Positions 1 to 12,125 of a stretch of DNA of 64,000 nucleotides are shown here, piece by piece. The notes under the pieces are model-generated. The model did no database searches and was not told the origin of the DNA. It was given only the letters and a program-made list of their open reading frames with translations. The first letter of the stretch is position 1; every line of letters starts with the position of its first letter. The DNA is from Polytrichum commune (Eukaryota; Streptophyta; Polytrichopsida; Polytrichales; Polytrichaceae). A program made the position numbers and the translations under genes. The stretch lies in contig OX485804.1 in NCBI GenBank assembly GCA_950295325.1, forward strand, positions 64,076,533 through 64,140,532. The letters run 5' to 3'.

Positions 1-368
1 AGAGTGATGGAAATCAGGCTGAAAGCATGCATGACGTTGTTGGAGATGGGGCAGAGAAAGATGTCTCTAATTTCTTGTCATCGGATGTATTGTTGCCTGA
101 AGTATTGCCAGAAATGTTATGCGAAAACGCGACCGTTGGTGATGCGATTGACCAGCAAGAACTGACAGATCCTGATGACAAGATCTTCAAAGCCCTAACC
201 AAGGATGCTGTGACGGAAGGTGTGAGACTGGCAACAGAGCAGCATGTGGCTCGGCTGCGGGCTTACGATGAATATCTGGCGGATCCAAAGGTCTCTCCAC
301 ATATGAAGTCTCAGGTCATGCGAGCGAAGTCCGCTCTTCAGAATTTTTATGATTTGGAATTTCAGTGA
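1..368 (+). CDS. 3'-terminal exon of an unrecognised gene (partial)
   Basis: An open frame enters from the left edge (S-D-G-N-Q-A-E-S before the first in-window ATG at 27) and ends at TGA 366-368. The visible 121 residues are acidic in the first half and helical and charged in the second, ending in ALQNFYDLEFQ. No signal peptide, membrane segment or metal-binding motif is seen. The frame has no upstream stop in the window, so the ATG at 27 need not be the start; this is more likely the last exon of a longer protein. I do not recognise the family. The following 300 bases are probably 3' UTR. Confidence reflects good coding character but no homology that I can name. Confidence 0.4.
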   Translation, partial: SDGNQAESMHDVVGDGAEKDVSNFLSSDVLLPEVLPEMLCENATVGDAIDQQELTDPDDKIFKALTKDAVTEGVRLATEQHVARLRAYDEYLADPKVSPHMKSQVMRAKSALQNFYDLEFQ

Positions 369-2339
369 AAGGAACGAACTCTGCTGCAATTCCCCCCTAT
401 CAAATCTCACCTTGCCACTCTTCCATCTTTTGACCATTAACTGCTTGTGGCCAAAGTAATGCAGGTTCCAGTACATGCTAGTGGCAACACATGCTTTTGA
501 AGACGAGACCGTTTGAACTTTCTCAATGGCCTCTGAATCATCATCCTGTCAAAAAAGTCACGGCCACAATTTAGTGTGAGCAGGGGCACAACAGAAGACT
601 GGCTTCACAGCCCAGCATGTATGTGTAACAGATTCGTCACCCAATTTGCAGCGAGGATATTAAGAAGCTGCAAGTCAAGGAGGAAGCCAACATTGGAGGT
701 GACACCTCATTGGTGTTAGGTGAAATGACAAAATTCATGTGGCTCACAGATTCTGAAGTGGAATTTCCTGAGAACACTAGCAATTGGAGATAAACCTTTA
801 TCAAATCTGCATGCTTCAACCTACCTTCTTCCCCACAAAGTTGACAAATTAAACCTAAAAATCTCCAAGAGCATAGAATTCTGGAATTATAATGTCAGGT
901 TGAAATGCAGCGGAGGTGTTGTACTGCCTCCCTTTGGACATCCATATGTATCTTTCTCCTCTCTCAAGCATTGGAGCTTCCATGTACATGAGTTCCTTTG
1001 TAGACCCCTGCGTTTGCATGTTTCTCCTTTGCTGTCTGTAGATTTTGTTGACGCGATTGCGGTATTTTTGTTTATGCAGATGTGGTCTGGTTGGCCCATG
1101 TCGGTTGCCACCTTCACCCTGGTTACAACAACTTTGGGACATACATTTTTGAATCCTTTCATAACTGTTGTTGCACCTTTCATAACATGTGATTATGCAT
1201 AAACTTATTCCCCAAGAGTTGGCGTGCTCACCAAATCTTTCGAATGTGCTTATGTCATGAGTGTGGCATTTTAGTACTTGAGATGTGCGTGTGTGTCTTT
1301 GAGCATGTCCATATCAGTGTTGAACTGGTAATGTTTTGTAATCATCGAGGAGGAGGCTTATAGCCTCTTCCCGAAATGCCGCACTCTGGGGCGCCCACGT
1401 CACCTTAACCTTTGTTAGGGTTAGGGTTTGTTCTTTTTCATACCACTTGGGTATGTATAATGAGGATTTCACATTTTTTTGATACCAACAGGATATGGAT
1501 ATTTGTGGATACGTTTGTTTTCCAATACCATTCGAGTATATATACCATGCAAGTTCTTTTGTATCTAGCTGAAATTCCTTTAATATCAATATGATTACAA
1601 TGGTATCAACCCAATAATAGCTCAAGTATAGGAAGATTCTCTCACCTATCTACCCACCAAGTTCCAATGTTTGATTGGTATTACAATTTTGGTTAAATTC
1701 TTGGAACCCCTTATTGATGTTGATTGTTGATACCACACATTCCCATATACACCAGCTCAACATTGGTCCATGGTACATTGGTACAATTGCAACATCCTCC
1801 ATTTTATGATTGAGAAGAGTGAGATACATGCACCTAATACAAATATTCAAAAGCTCACGTAACCCATATAGGTTGATAGTCGGTCTGGCACAAAAAAATT
1901 CTAAAAACAAATGTCAGATTATTTTGAAAAAATACAAGACAAAATTTGCGGGAATTACTTCAATTTACCTTATGCTTTGGTTGGAGTATGGTAAACTCTC
2001 ACACTACACAAGCTTGTGTATAGTTAATGATTCATTATAAATCATTATATAGAGGAGGGGTTCGCATTATATTTTAAGTTGTCCTTAATCATCACAAAGA
2101 ATATGGGTTAACATGAAATTGCAAGATTATGTATTGAGAGCTTGGTCTACGTCCTTGATATATTTTCGGACCTCAATTTCACATAGAAGATACAGTTATT
2201 TGGAATTGTGTTCAACTAGAGAAAGTTGGTACATGAGACAAAGTATTAAACACATGTTGAAGTAATGTCCCACACTATTTTGCTTGTACATTGATGAACT
2301 TGAAACATATTTGGACGAGATCCACAAGAATTATTTGTG
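369..2339. other. Gene-free stretch
   Basis: No convincing gene is seen. The open frames on both strands (for example 855-1202) are short, overlap each other and match no family I know. A short TTAGGG/TTTAGGG-like run lies near 1417-1431. The end of the stretch (from about 2340) grades into the LINE remnant. Confidence 0.4.
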
Positions 2340-3530
2340 TTTACTTAACACAATGGTCAACATTCTTCTTTATGTTGTTCTCCTCTCTAAATTTGGAGCA
2401 AGCCTATAAAGACTTTTGAAGAACATATATGAGTTTTGCACTTCTTCTGGCCATGAAGTCAATTTATCTAAGACTGAAATAATGATATTTGGCTGCAACA
2501 AAAGGAAATCAAATGAAGAGGCATTTTACGTAGACAATGACCCAATTGACACTATTCATGAATACAAATGCCTTGGGATTGATTTTTATTCACATGGATA
2601 CTTCGAGCCATCTAGTAAAAGGTGAAGAATTGCAGATATGAAAGCCTTGATGAGCACTTTTAGGAAAGAAGTGTAGTCGCAATCACATGTTGGGAACTCA
2701 AATCCCATTTATTCAAAGCTTTGTTGCTTCCAACTTTCACATATGGACTTAAAATTTGGGGAGGCGACTTGAAAAACCCTCATTGGAAGGTTTTTGAAAA
2801 GGGCATGAAGATGCATATAATATCTCACGTCAAAGTGTGTTCTTTGACAACCTATCATATTTTGTGGACCGAATTTGGAGAACTTCCCATAGAATTACAT
2901 GCTCTCAAGCTCACTATAGGCTTCCAACCATAGCTCGCCCATCTATCCCCCTCTTGGTTAGTCAAATAAAGCAACCTCGCTTTCCTGACACCTGGCTGAA
3001 CAAGGATTTAACACCTGGCACAAATCAAAAACCATGTGGAAGACTTCATGGGGTGTATGTCATTTGGACACCTATGACAACCCAACCACATCTAAAATAA
3101 CATATGATGGTATTTAGGAGGCCTCTTTTGCTAAAGAGTGGAACTCTTCCCATCTCTCATGAAAGAAACTAGATTACCTCCACCTCAAGGATTTTCTCAA
3201 ATATGAATGTGACAATACTTGAAGCAACCATTGACACCACCACAACTCAAGGTCATTGCCGTTTACTGCACCTCGAACCATAGATTAGCCATTGAAAATG
3301 GACGATGGTCAACCACCCCTATCTTAAAGATACTAGACTATGTCATTTTTGCTCCTATAATGTAGTTGAAAATGAGGCACATTTTGTGTTGGAATGCCCC
3401 CTGTATAAGCCCATTGGAAATAAGTTTTCATCACTATTTGAGAATGTAGTCCTAAGGAGCCTCAAGTCTTTCTTTCAATTGAACCACCGAGCTCTATCTC
3501 ATGGAGGCTACCACACTCCGCAACTCTAGA
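2340..3530 (+). pseudogene. Decayed LINE ORF2 fragment: reverse transcriptase to zf-RVT
   Basis: Three frames read in order like the second half of a non-LTR reverse transcriptase. Around 2416-2625 are EVNLSKTEIMIF and YKCLGIDFYSHGYFEP (the segment after the catalytic YxDD). At 2721-2933 are LLPTFTYGLKIWGG and the thumb-like region HVKVCSLTTYHILW. At 3305-3529 is a zf-RVT-type knuckle, CHFC...ENEAHFVLECPLY. Frameshifts and stops separate the pieces. The catalytic YADD itself (about 2380-2410) is no longer readable and no endonuclease is present. It is an old, 5'-truncated copy. A second piece of the same family lies at 52105-52236. It is unrelated in sequence to the long LINE at the right end, which has a different RT and knuckle. 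Confidence 0.75.
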
Positions 3531-4658
3531 GAATTAGTTGGTTTAAATCATCATGGTAAGCAAGCACAATCAAGTATATGGAAAAAGTGCTTCAATATAC
3601 TAAAACCATAAATGTTTTGGTCAAACACCTAAGAGTAGTAGCAAAATGTTGTCTAAATTGGAATTTTTTTCATCGCACCCTCTATTGTTGTGTTAGGTAC
3701 TCAAATACAGAATACCAAGATAAGATCTTCAAAACTTATCCTTAAAAAGTACTACTCAAAAGGTACTGGCTAAATCCGGTTTTGGATGTAGATTTCATGA
3801 CCTTCAATTTTTGAAGTTGGACTTTTTTCATATTCCTTGAATTCATTATAAACTTGAGAGCACCATTACAAAAATTTGTGGGAAAAGATCAATTTAATGT
3901 AACTTTATCATGCTTTAAACAAAATTTAGACAATTATGTGTTCAATATATCTACTTGCATACTACTGGCACCATCTTCTAAAATAAGTAGACTTTTTCTT
4001 GAAAAACAAATTTTCAACAAAAATTGCTTGGCTTTGTAGATCAATATGTTTTTCAAATGTAGATGATTTTTTCCTTCACAAAATTCAAAGTTAGTATATA
4101 GTTTTGAATCGCTTTCACTCAAACCTCTACAGGGTAATGGAGTTGTGTACTTGACCATGCTTGCACCTCATGATGTACTTTCAATCCCATTAACCTTTTT
4201 GGCAACGTGGACTTTTAAATCAATTTCATATCATTGGATACTTGTGAACTAGCCAGAATTATGAAAAAGCCATAGAAAAATTGTTGGAATTTTTGAATTT
4301 TTATTTGAAAGTGCCGGACCGACTTTTGCCACTTTAAATACTTATCCAACACAGCTATGCCAGACTAGCCATCAACCTATAATCTACACAAGAGATACAA
4401 TGACCCAAAACCATGGTAACATGTTTTATGATATTTAGTGTACACTATTTGTGAAGAGTTCCAGTAGATTGTTTACAACCCTAAATTTGTTGTGTCCACT
4501 AATTGTCAAAATTATTGACAATTTGTCAACGTAAGTAAATTTTGAAATGAATAAATGTTTTACATATTGAAGATTAGTGCAAATAGGGAGAAATGAGGAG
4601 TTAGGTGGCAGCTTAAGGTTAATCAGGAGACTTCCAAATGTTGGTCAGAAGGAGAAGA
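3531..4658. other. Gene-free AT-rich stretch
   Basis: Only short overlapping frames without recognisable domains. The last part (4600-4658) would be the 3' UTR of the minus-strand gene that follows. Confidence 0.4.
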
Positions 4659-5675
4659 CTACAAATTAAAGTCATTACTACTAATACTAATACTACCACT
4701 ACCACCACCACCACTAAGCGGTAGACCAGATAGGCTTTGCCGATCAAAAATGGAGCAATCACCATGAGCAACTCTACGATGGTACGTAAGTTGTGGACGT
4801 GCAATCCTTGTCTCTGGAAGTATTGTTTCTTCCGATTTTGCTGTGAAGAGAAAAATTGGTTCCGACTCTTTCACATCAACAGCCTTTCTTGACTTCCTGT
4901 TAGGTCGCGGGCCGTTGGAGTTGGGTTTCTTGACAGGGATGGAGTTTTTGATTGGAGCAACTACAATCCTCTTGTGTTTTTTGGGCACCGGTTTCCCATG
5001 ACGCGCATCGCCTTCGAGGTTCACTTGATTGTGTGGCCGAAATGTATGCAAATAATTCGTGTCACTTGCTTTCGTTTGGGGTTGAAGGCGACGAAGAATC
5101 GGCTTCTTCCAATGACTTCTCTTGGCTCTCCAATAATTGTACACGGCTTTGATTTCATGTGCCTTCTCTGATACATGTTGTAGTTTTTGTTGTGCAAGGT
5201 TTAGGTCAAGACATGTTTGCATACAATTCTCGTCAACATTTTTGTGTTCTTCAGACCGGATTTGGAAATCCAGTAGCTCAAGTTCATACAACAGTCTCTC
5301 AAACGTGTCATCATTTATGAGATTCAAGTCTTTGTTGAAATTTGTGAGCCAATCTTCGTCACTATCATCCAAGTCATATTCACAGAACTTTCTGGTTTCA
5401 CATCCATCTTGGTTTTTTTGTATGTATGAGCATGGTTGTATGAATGAGGCTGTGTATATTTTCTGATACAATTCTGACACCACAACGCTAGGGATCGGTA
5501 CATTGCTTGTTTTCTTTGTAGTGTTTAAATCCCTGTATTGCATCTCAGTATTACCATCATAAAATGTATATTTACGAGAATTCAAAGTTGGGTGGTCAAC
5601 TTCCTCGCTGGTTACAAAACGTTCCAATTTTGTTCTGATATCAATACGACGGGATCGAATGCCTCTTTCTGACAT
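4659..5675 (-). CDS. Enhancer-of-polycomb-like (EPL1/EPC) protein, intronless
   Basis: A 338-residue protein in one uninterrupted frame. EPC-family proteins are subunits of NuA4-type histone acetyltransferase complexes, where the EPcA region links the catalytic subunit to the nucleosome; the protein is expected to be nuclear. Visible hallmarks: the basic N-terminus (RGIRSRRIDIRTKL, residues 5-17), IPSVVVSELY (61-70), the acidic block EYDLDDSDEDWLTNFNKD (99-116), LLYELELLDF (128-137) and the strongly conserved YWRAKRSHWKKPILRRLQP (181-199) with DTNYLHTFRPH after it. The C-terminus is basic, then serine/glycine-rich from a CCA/CTA-type simple repeat. I chose the ATG at 5675; the frame is open further upstream but has no better ATG. 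The length is on the short side for plant EPL1 proteins (from memory usually above 400), and the lack of introns is unusual, so a retrocopy is possible. Family call is firm; functional status is not. Confidence 0.8.
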   Translation of the reverse strand: MSERGIRSRRIDIRTKLERFVTSEEVDHPTLNSRKYTFYDGNTEMQYRDLNTTKKTSNVPIPSVVVSELYQKIYTASFIQPCSYIQKNQDGCETRKFCEYDLDDSDEDWLTNFNKDLNLINDDTFERLLYELELLDFQIRSEEHKNVDENCMQTCLDLNLAQQKLQHVSEKAHEIKAVYNYWRAKRSHWKKPILRRLQPQTKASDTNYLHTFRPHNQVNLEGDARHGKPVPKKHKRIVVAPIKNSIPVKKPNSNGPRPNRKSRKAVDVKESEPIFLFTAKSEETILPETRIARPQLTYHRRVAHGDCSIFDRQSLSGLPLSGGGGSGSISISSNDFNL

Positions 5676-6969
5676 CTTGACCTGACTTGAATCCCATGCA
5701 AGAAACTCCAATGACTTCGATGAGCTTCAGAATTACTCCCCCTTGAATCGATTATTTTTCTCATAATCCTTAAATCTTGAATAGTGAAAGGCATCATTTT
5801 CTAAGAAAGAAAAATAGAATCTGTTATGTCCTTGTAATTGTCATATTTGATGGCATTGGGCAGTCTGACAAGTCTGATTGTCCTTCAATAAACTTATATT
5901 TTGAGCATAAAGTAAAATTATCTTCTAAAATAATCAAAAGTTACATGGAAGTAAAGTAAAGTAAAGTAAAAGTATGCTACGCGTAGCTTTGTCCATGAGG
6001 AATACACCCAAAAGTAAAATATGAAGCAGTTTTTAATTTTGTCACAAAATACATATGTGAGACACTTAAACCCTAAACAATTTGAGGCTTCACCTCAATG
6101 AATGAATTATTGTTAAGTATGATTTTTAAACCTTTGGAGGTTGAATTTCCTAACAACCTTATGGTTGGATCCAAAATTGTTATCATTGGTCTCAATCAAA
6201 TTAATTTGAAAAAAAATTCAAAATTAGTTATAATCCAAGTCTGATTAATTTTTATGTAAGTTCAATCATAATCCAATCTAAGTGATCAAAATTGTTAGTT
6301 AAAAACATGTTTGAAACTAGAAAAGTATATCATGTTAAGAAATTTCCTGTGTAGTAAATCTCCAACAAAATAAAGTTTAGGGTCACTGAGAAGGAGTATT
6401 TCAAAAAAAAAATTGAACCCTTGACCAACCTCCATTCTATTTATAGAGGCATTATATAAATGTCTATTACGCATGGATAGAAGAAAAAGGAAAAGGATTC
6501 CAAAACAAAGACAATGTGAGGCTAGTAGATGAGTTTGGAGAACTGTTGAAGCCAAGTTTGGGCCTCCTACTACCTAATCCCTTATTTTAAACTGTAAAGG
6601 ATGGGAAGACGTTGATTTCACACTTGAGTTTGTGATGGGTTTTGCTTAAACCCTAAACCCAGGAGGATCTTGAGAAGAAACAAGGAAGAAAAATTACTCT
6701 TCAGGAATGCAACTTTATTGAAGCGAGGATTTATGCATTTGCACCAAAAAAAATCCCAATCACAAAGCCGGTGTCATTCTTGATCTTGAATGGCATACGA
6801 TGCTGCTTGAGTTTAGGCCTCATTGGGGATTTTTTGGTGGTAGGAATGCCAGGTATACACACAATGGTTTAAGTTTGAATACAGGTATTCAAGAGTATTT
6901 GATGATATTTCGGGCATTAATGATGTTCAATTTCCAAGGTCTATCCATGTTCAAACTTCATTAATGACA
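5676..6969. other. Upstream region of the EPC-like gene and gene-free AT-rich DNA
   Basis: Probable 5' UTR and promoter of the minus-strand gene, then AT-rich sequence without supportable genes. A telomere-like AAACCCTAAACCC run lies near 6645-6658. Confidence 0.35.
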
Positions 6970-7663
6970 TAGCATGTCAGAATAGCATATGATCATGGGT
7001 GTGACATGTGGTTGTCGATTGGATGTCGAGAGAAATCTTGCCAATTCAGATGATCATTTGCTATGAATTGATGGTTTCCTTTCTGGTGACATTCTTCTTT
7101 CGGATCCTGTTCTCCCTCCTGTTGGATGGATTTGGTAGCAAGCCCAGTTCAAATCCTTGGAGGTCTCGGTTGCCCCTAAATGCTCCAAAACCTAAGGTGG
7201 GAGATGTATGCATAGTCAATCTGATAATGGAAGAGGAAGACTGTTTCTACAATTGGAACCAACCAATTTCTATAATTCTAGAAATTGGAAGCTATGTGGT
7301 TATTTTGAGAGATGAAATGATCTCAAATGTTTCAGATCTAGCATAGTTGTGAATATATGACTAATCAACCACTGTGCTGTTGAAAATTTGGCAGGATGAG
7401 GGAAATTGTTGGCTCAAAAATTCAAGGACAAGGAATATGTACAGGGGAGACGATTTTAACAAAGGATTATCTCATAATGACCTCCTTCACCAGTTGTTCC
7501 ACAGGAGCTTGCATAACATGTTTTGAATGGTCTGGAAACGTGTGCTGCATCCCATCACCAGCTCTTTCACTATGAGTCTTCTTTGTCTTGTTGAGATTTC
7601 GCTGGACATAGATGGTGCAAAAAACTGTCACTTCATGCACTATATTTATGTACTATTACTATA
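6970..7663 (+). pseudogene. Degenerate inverted copy of the promoter and exon 1 of the 12.9-15.1 kb gene
   Basis: Read on the plus strand, this segment matches the minus strand of about 14918-15615 along its whole length. Shared blocks include GTCGATTGGATGTCG (near 7013), GGAGGTCTCG and CTAAATGCTCCAAAACCTAA (near 7160-7193), CACCAGTTGTTCCAC (near 7488) and GAGTCTTCTT at the splice-donor position (near 7573). The counterpart of the start codon is lost, there are indels in the coding part, and the donor GTGAGT has become ATGAGT. It therefore cannot make the N-terminus of the protein. It marks an inverted partial duplication about 7 kb from the source gene. Confidence 0.7.
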
Positions 7664-7693
7664 GTGGTAATTTTTTTTAATATTTCTCATTAG

Positions 7694-7790
7694 CAAAAAA
7701 ACTTTGATCCCTTGCAACTTCTAAATTACACATACTTAATGCACCAAAGTATGTGTAATTTAGAAGTTGCAAGGGATCAAAGTTCTTTTG
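7694..7790. repeat. Near-perfect 44-bp-arm hairpin
   Basis: The arm 7694-7737 and the arm 7747-7790 are reverse complements with one mismatch; the inner 38 pairs (7700-7737 with 7747-7784) are perfect. The loop is 9 bases (AATGCACCA). The arms are AT-rich with a GATCCCTTGCAACTTC core. It could be a small foldback element or a young hairpin-RNA locus; no longer terminal structure or flanking duplication is evident. Confidence 0.85.
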
Positions 7791-7799
7791 ATAGATGAA

Positions 7800-10080
7800 A
7801 TAAAACAATAAAGGGAGCCTTCGGTTAAGGTGGTGAACATTCTCAAGATCAGTGCACTTACTATGCAACATTTTAGGGTGTTGGTTTTCGGTGGTGTAGT
7901 TGTTTTAGGATACTCTACCTTGGGTAGGACTACTTATGGGGTTTTTTGAGTTTCTGGTAGATGGGGGGATTCTTGAACAGGGATTATTGCTCCTCATGGC
8001 ATGATAAGAGTCATCCTTTAATTTGATGGATCTTTCTTCTTTGGGAGTTGGTTGCCTATGATTTTCCATTGGTTGTTTTGCACACAAGATCAATAACTTC
8101 TTTCCACTTGCAGTGCATGCTTGGAGGCAGTGGTTGAATTTGAATGAAGAGCAACTTATTTCAGTTCATTGAGGGTCAAGCTCATTATAGCACCTCTTGG
8201 CATGCCAAAATGAGTTTGAACCTCAATGGAAAGATATATAAAATTCTACTTTCAAACCTCCACATTACTTTACTTCCGAGCATGCCTCAAAAACTTTCCC
8301 AACATGGAAGATGATGTGTGCAAAACCACCAAATCTCAAACATATGTCTAGTTAAGTTAGGGGATCTATATGACAAAATATCTGCACACTGATAATAAAT
8401 AGGATATTGACTTGAGCTCCGATTTGGATCACAAGATTGGAAGAGGTTAGGCATGATGTATAGTGGATATCTTACGAGTAGGAGCTGATGTAGCAGATTC
8501 GAGTGGGGAGGATGCTGCGAAAATAGGCTTCCCAATACAAGCATGATTGAGTACCGATCGGCGTTCGTGCTCGAAACAACAGATGACTTGGCAAAGAATG
8601 CTTCCCGTGGCTCCCAACTTTGCATTTGCTTGTACAAAGTATAGGCGGGTTCCACCAGCTTCAGCTGCCTTTCGTGACTTCCATCACGTGCCGGACCCCA
8701 TCTTCTTCTTCCCTTTGATTGTTTGCTCTCCCAATTACATTACTCCTCAAAACTCCACTTGTTCTGAACCATCACGAGATATTCTGCGATGTAAACAAGT
8801 ACAACAACTTCTAAAGTTGTGATGCGTTGAGATTTTTCTTCATGAAAAGCTGAAAGTAATATATGCCTGCTTGCACTCCGCGGACAACCCCTCTCTTGAA
8901 TCATCAACTTTGATTACTCTCAGAGAGTTGCAAACTCTGCAGCTCTCGTTCCCGGCTTCGCTTTTCCCTCTGCCTGCAAATCCATATCAACTAATGACCC
9001 ACCCAAAAAGCATTCACCACAACCACAATTGCAAACCAATGGCCACGAAGCCATGACCAGTCAACCTTTACATCAAATTACACATCCTTCCTGTAAAAAA
9101 ATCTCCCAAAGAAATTGCCGCAGATTACAAACCATCTACAAATCCCATAGTCATCTTGGAATCTCAAAATAATTACACTAGTGCGAAACGGCATATCCCA
9201 AAACATAAACTTCCTCCACAACCATTAACAGTGTAGTCAAAGCTCACCGGCACCGTAACCACCCGTAGGAATCACTATTGATTGCACATGCATCCTGTGA
9301 CAAAAATTCCCGGATTTCCATCACAAATTGATACAAATCGTGTAGGACTCCTATTGTCATCCCATCATCCTATTCACATGAGCGAGATGTGCGCTCACTT
9401 TGCGCTTCCAAAGGGAAAGATCGCAAACAAAGTAAAAGACAGGACCTAAACTCAAGCACAGAAATCCATTGAGCACCACGTAAGACAGTGAAGCTGCGAG
9501 AGGCCACCTCGTAAACGACATCCTCGCTCGTTAAATCCTCCTCCCTCAGATTTTTTAATTCCGTCCAAACAAAATTTCGGATTTAGGGTTTAAGCCTTTC
9601 TGTCCCGGGGTGCGTGCAATGCCACACCCTTCCCTCGATTTCACCATCAAGTGCTCTACATCGGGAAGCGCCTGAGATACTCGCCAATCATAATTTCGAG
9701 GTAACCCGCACAAAATGGCTAGGACCCAAAAGCTTGCGAGCCTTCCATTCGGAGAACCTAGGGTTTAGGGTTTAAGGATGCTGGGCGAATTCTACTTTTT
9801 TTTTCTCATAATGGGCCAATCTATGATCAGGTAGGGTAAGTGGGTCTTAAACGGACATTTTTACACCTACTTTTGGTAGGATGTGAAACACGTAATTAAC
9901 TTAAGGTGAATATGAGCCTTATTTGGTTGCTTTTTGATACTTGCTACCTTTAAACTACTCAGATTCATAAGGGTGAAATTTTTGTGTGTCCACAAATGTA
10001 TCTAAAGATGTCAAGATTAATCCCATAACGTTTTGGACCTAATCTCCACATGTGATAAATCTTCAAAAATCTACCAACAC
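7800..10080. other. Gene-free stretch with unassigned open frames
   Basis: Frames at 8287-8655 (-) and 8547-8822 (+) overlap on opposite strands and neither resembles a family I know. The GC-richer part at 9240-9780 has the look of a 5' region but no gene can be supported; it ends in a TTTAGGGTTTAGGGTTT-type run near 9760. Confidence 0.35.
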
Positions 10081-10087
10081 TGAGCCA

Positions 10088-10330
10088 TGCAAGGTCCAGG
10101 GAGATTTTTTAGCATAATTGGTCAAAATCCTAGTGTTTCCAAGTCCAACCGTTTACATGTTGTAATCTTTCGGGTCTTCTTCATTAATTTGAGGTATATT
10201 CTATAATTTCCTCTAAAATGATGGGTAATTTTTCTCAGTCTTGAACTTCAACTGGTTATTTTTCAAACTCGACCGGTTCATCTATAACTAGCAATCGGTT
10301 CTCCTTGTTCATTGGAGCCATAAGAAGGTG
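10088..10330 (-). repeat. CCGGTT-rich dispersed repeat, copy A
   Basis: One of about six related copies in the window (others near 18752-18905, 33400-33612, 41540-41720, 43328-43490, 47645-47830). In the orientation of the 33.4 kb copy, the signature is ATGAACCGGTTGAGTTTGAG, a second CCGGTTGAAGTTCAAGA about 25 bases on, a TTAGAGGAAWTT stretch, then a CCGGTTGGACTTG / ACACTAGGATC block. No coding capacity. Class of element not determined. Confidence 0.6.
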
Positions 10331-10369
10331 ACATGGGTTTCCCCAATTAGAGCTTAGAATAGTTAACAA

Positions 10370-10700
10370 AGTTTGAGCACATAGTCCAATTTTATTTTTT
10401 TACGGATGTCTTTTTAGTATCCACACCTAACCACACACCACTCGAATATGGGTGTCTAATTAACATAAGTGGTTGAGTTAGGCATGTTTAACTTAATGCA
10501 AGATGATTGACAAATCCAAATTGTCACTCTAGCCATTTTTCTCAAAAGAATCTTTATTCTTTGTTGAATTAAAGATTATTGTGCTTATTAAATGGTCATG
10601 TAGATCATCCCAATTATGTTGACTATGAAGTCTAGAATGATTTAACAAATTCTGAGCATGTAATTCAATCTCTATTGAACATTTTCTTTTTTTGGGTGCC
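10370..10700 (-). repeat. AT-rich dispersed repeat (GTCAACATAATTGGGA family)
   Basis: Two adjacent or partly duplicated copies. On the minus strand they share the string GTCAACATAATTGGGA and a segment reading GATTGGACTACATGCTCAAA with at least six other places in the window (11225-11450, 22940-23150, 30170-30310, 47110-47260, 48500-48800, 49000-49250). No protein-coding signal. Confidence 0.55.
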
Positions 10701-10712
10701 CCTTGTCGAGTG

Positions 10713-11121
10713 CACGGGTAGATCACTCCATTGTCAAGTTGAACACCACGTGCAACCAAAAAACATCTTCTTTTGGTAAGTTGCACCACCAAAATGGGTC
10801 AAAATTTTATCAAATTTTTTTCATGAGTAGATATACACAATACCTATGACATAGGTAAATGTGGTAACTAAATTTGATGATTTGTTTTTTTCATAAAACA
10901 TACCGTTTCTAACTAGAATGACACAAAATTGAACTAAAACATTTATTAAAAAAAATCAAGATGACTAAAAATTTCAAAAAAATATACCAAAGATACTATC
11001 AATGGTTATGTATGTGTAGAAAAAAATCATAAATTTTAAAATTATATATGGCATGTAATATAGGGGTAGCAAACTTTGTCCGCACGTGGTGTCAACTTGA
11101 CAATGAAGTGACCTCCCCGTG
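10713..11121. mobile_element. hAT-type MITE, copy 1
   Basis: 409 bp with roughly 39-bp terminal inverted repeats. The left end begins CACGGGTAGATCACTCCATT, the right end (reverse complement) begins CACGGGGAGGTCACTTCATT, and both end their arms in CACCACGTG. It is flanked on both sides by the identical 8 bp GTCGAGTG (10705-10712 and 11122-11129). The 8-bp duplication points to a hAT-superfamily transposase in trans. A second copy over 95 percent identical by eye lies at 45317-45726. Confidence 0.92.
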
Positions 11122-11129
11122 GTCGAGTG

Positions 11130-12125
11130 GGCCTTAAAGGGACACCCCTAGCACTTTGTGTAATTTGGAGGACCTGCAAAGAGAGAGGAGATGTTGCATT
11201 AGGTAGGGAGGTTCATACATGAGATTGATTTAATGGAAGCAACCCTAATTTCGTTACTTACCTTTATTGGACACATATATTTGAGTGTGGGTAATTATAG
11301 ACATAAAAATGGACCCAAAAAGCTTGTGTTTAAAAGAGATCGGAGTCTTTGGACTACATGCTCAAAATCTATTAACCATTCTAGGCTCATAGTCAACATA
11401 ATTGGGGGGACGTATAGGATTGGTTAGAAAGAAAGAGAACCCTCATGTTGATAATGAGTAACATACTCAAATGAGCTTCAAACATTATGAGAAAAATAGC
11501 TACAGCTAGAACCTAAATTGTTGCTTCATATAACCTACAACCAACAAACTAAAAATACAAGGAATGACAACCAACACATATGCATCCATGTAGAAACTAT
11601 GTGATGAGATACTGTGTTTGGTTCAAACAACTCAATGTCATAAACTTAACTTATTGATCATTGTTGTTAATGATACCCAAATTTCCCAACTCTTTCAAAT
11701 TTTCTAACTTAATAGAGTTATTTATAAAGTAAACAGACGAAACCATGGGTAGTCCCAAACCATGAGTTTATGAGAATTAACACAAAGTCACTCAAATTTT
11801 CTTAATGCTTAAACTATCATCCACAAGGATAGGTGTCGGATTATTAAATACCGGCTTTGTAGCTTGTCCTTCTAGGATGGGTGGGCCAAGCTAGCCTTGC
11901 ATAGGTCAATCCAGGATTTAGGATAGCAAGTCCCATGTGCATACTCCCTTTTAGATCATAAAATTCCCTCAAAGTCTAAGATGTGAGAAAAAGAGGTCCC
12001 AAAATTTGCACCCAACTATCAAAATAGGCTCCAAAACACGATGAGCTAGCAAGCTCTTAATAGAGAGTTTTCTCAAAGATTAAATCCACGATCTCATCCC
12101 TCTTTGAGGGACTTTGCAGATAACT
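11130..12125. other. Gene-free stretch with one dispersed repeat
   Basis: A plus-strand copy of the GTCAACATAATTGGGA repeat family lies at about 11225-11450. The remainder is AT-rich and shows no supportable gene. Confidence 0.4.

Noticed and set aside
8287-8822. Overlapping minus and plus frames of 91-122 codons
   Set aside because: No recognised domain, no splice context and mutual overlap; neither can be preferred as a gene.
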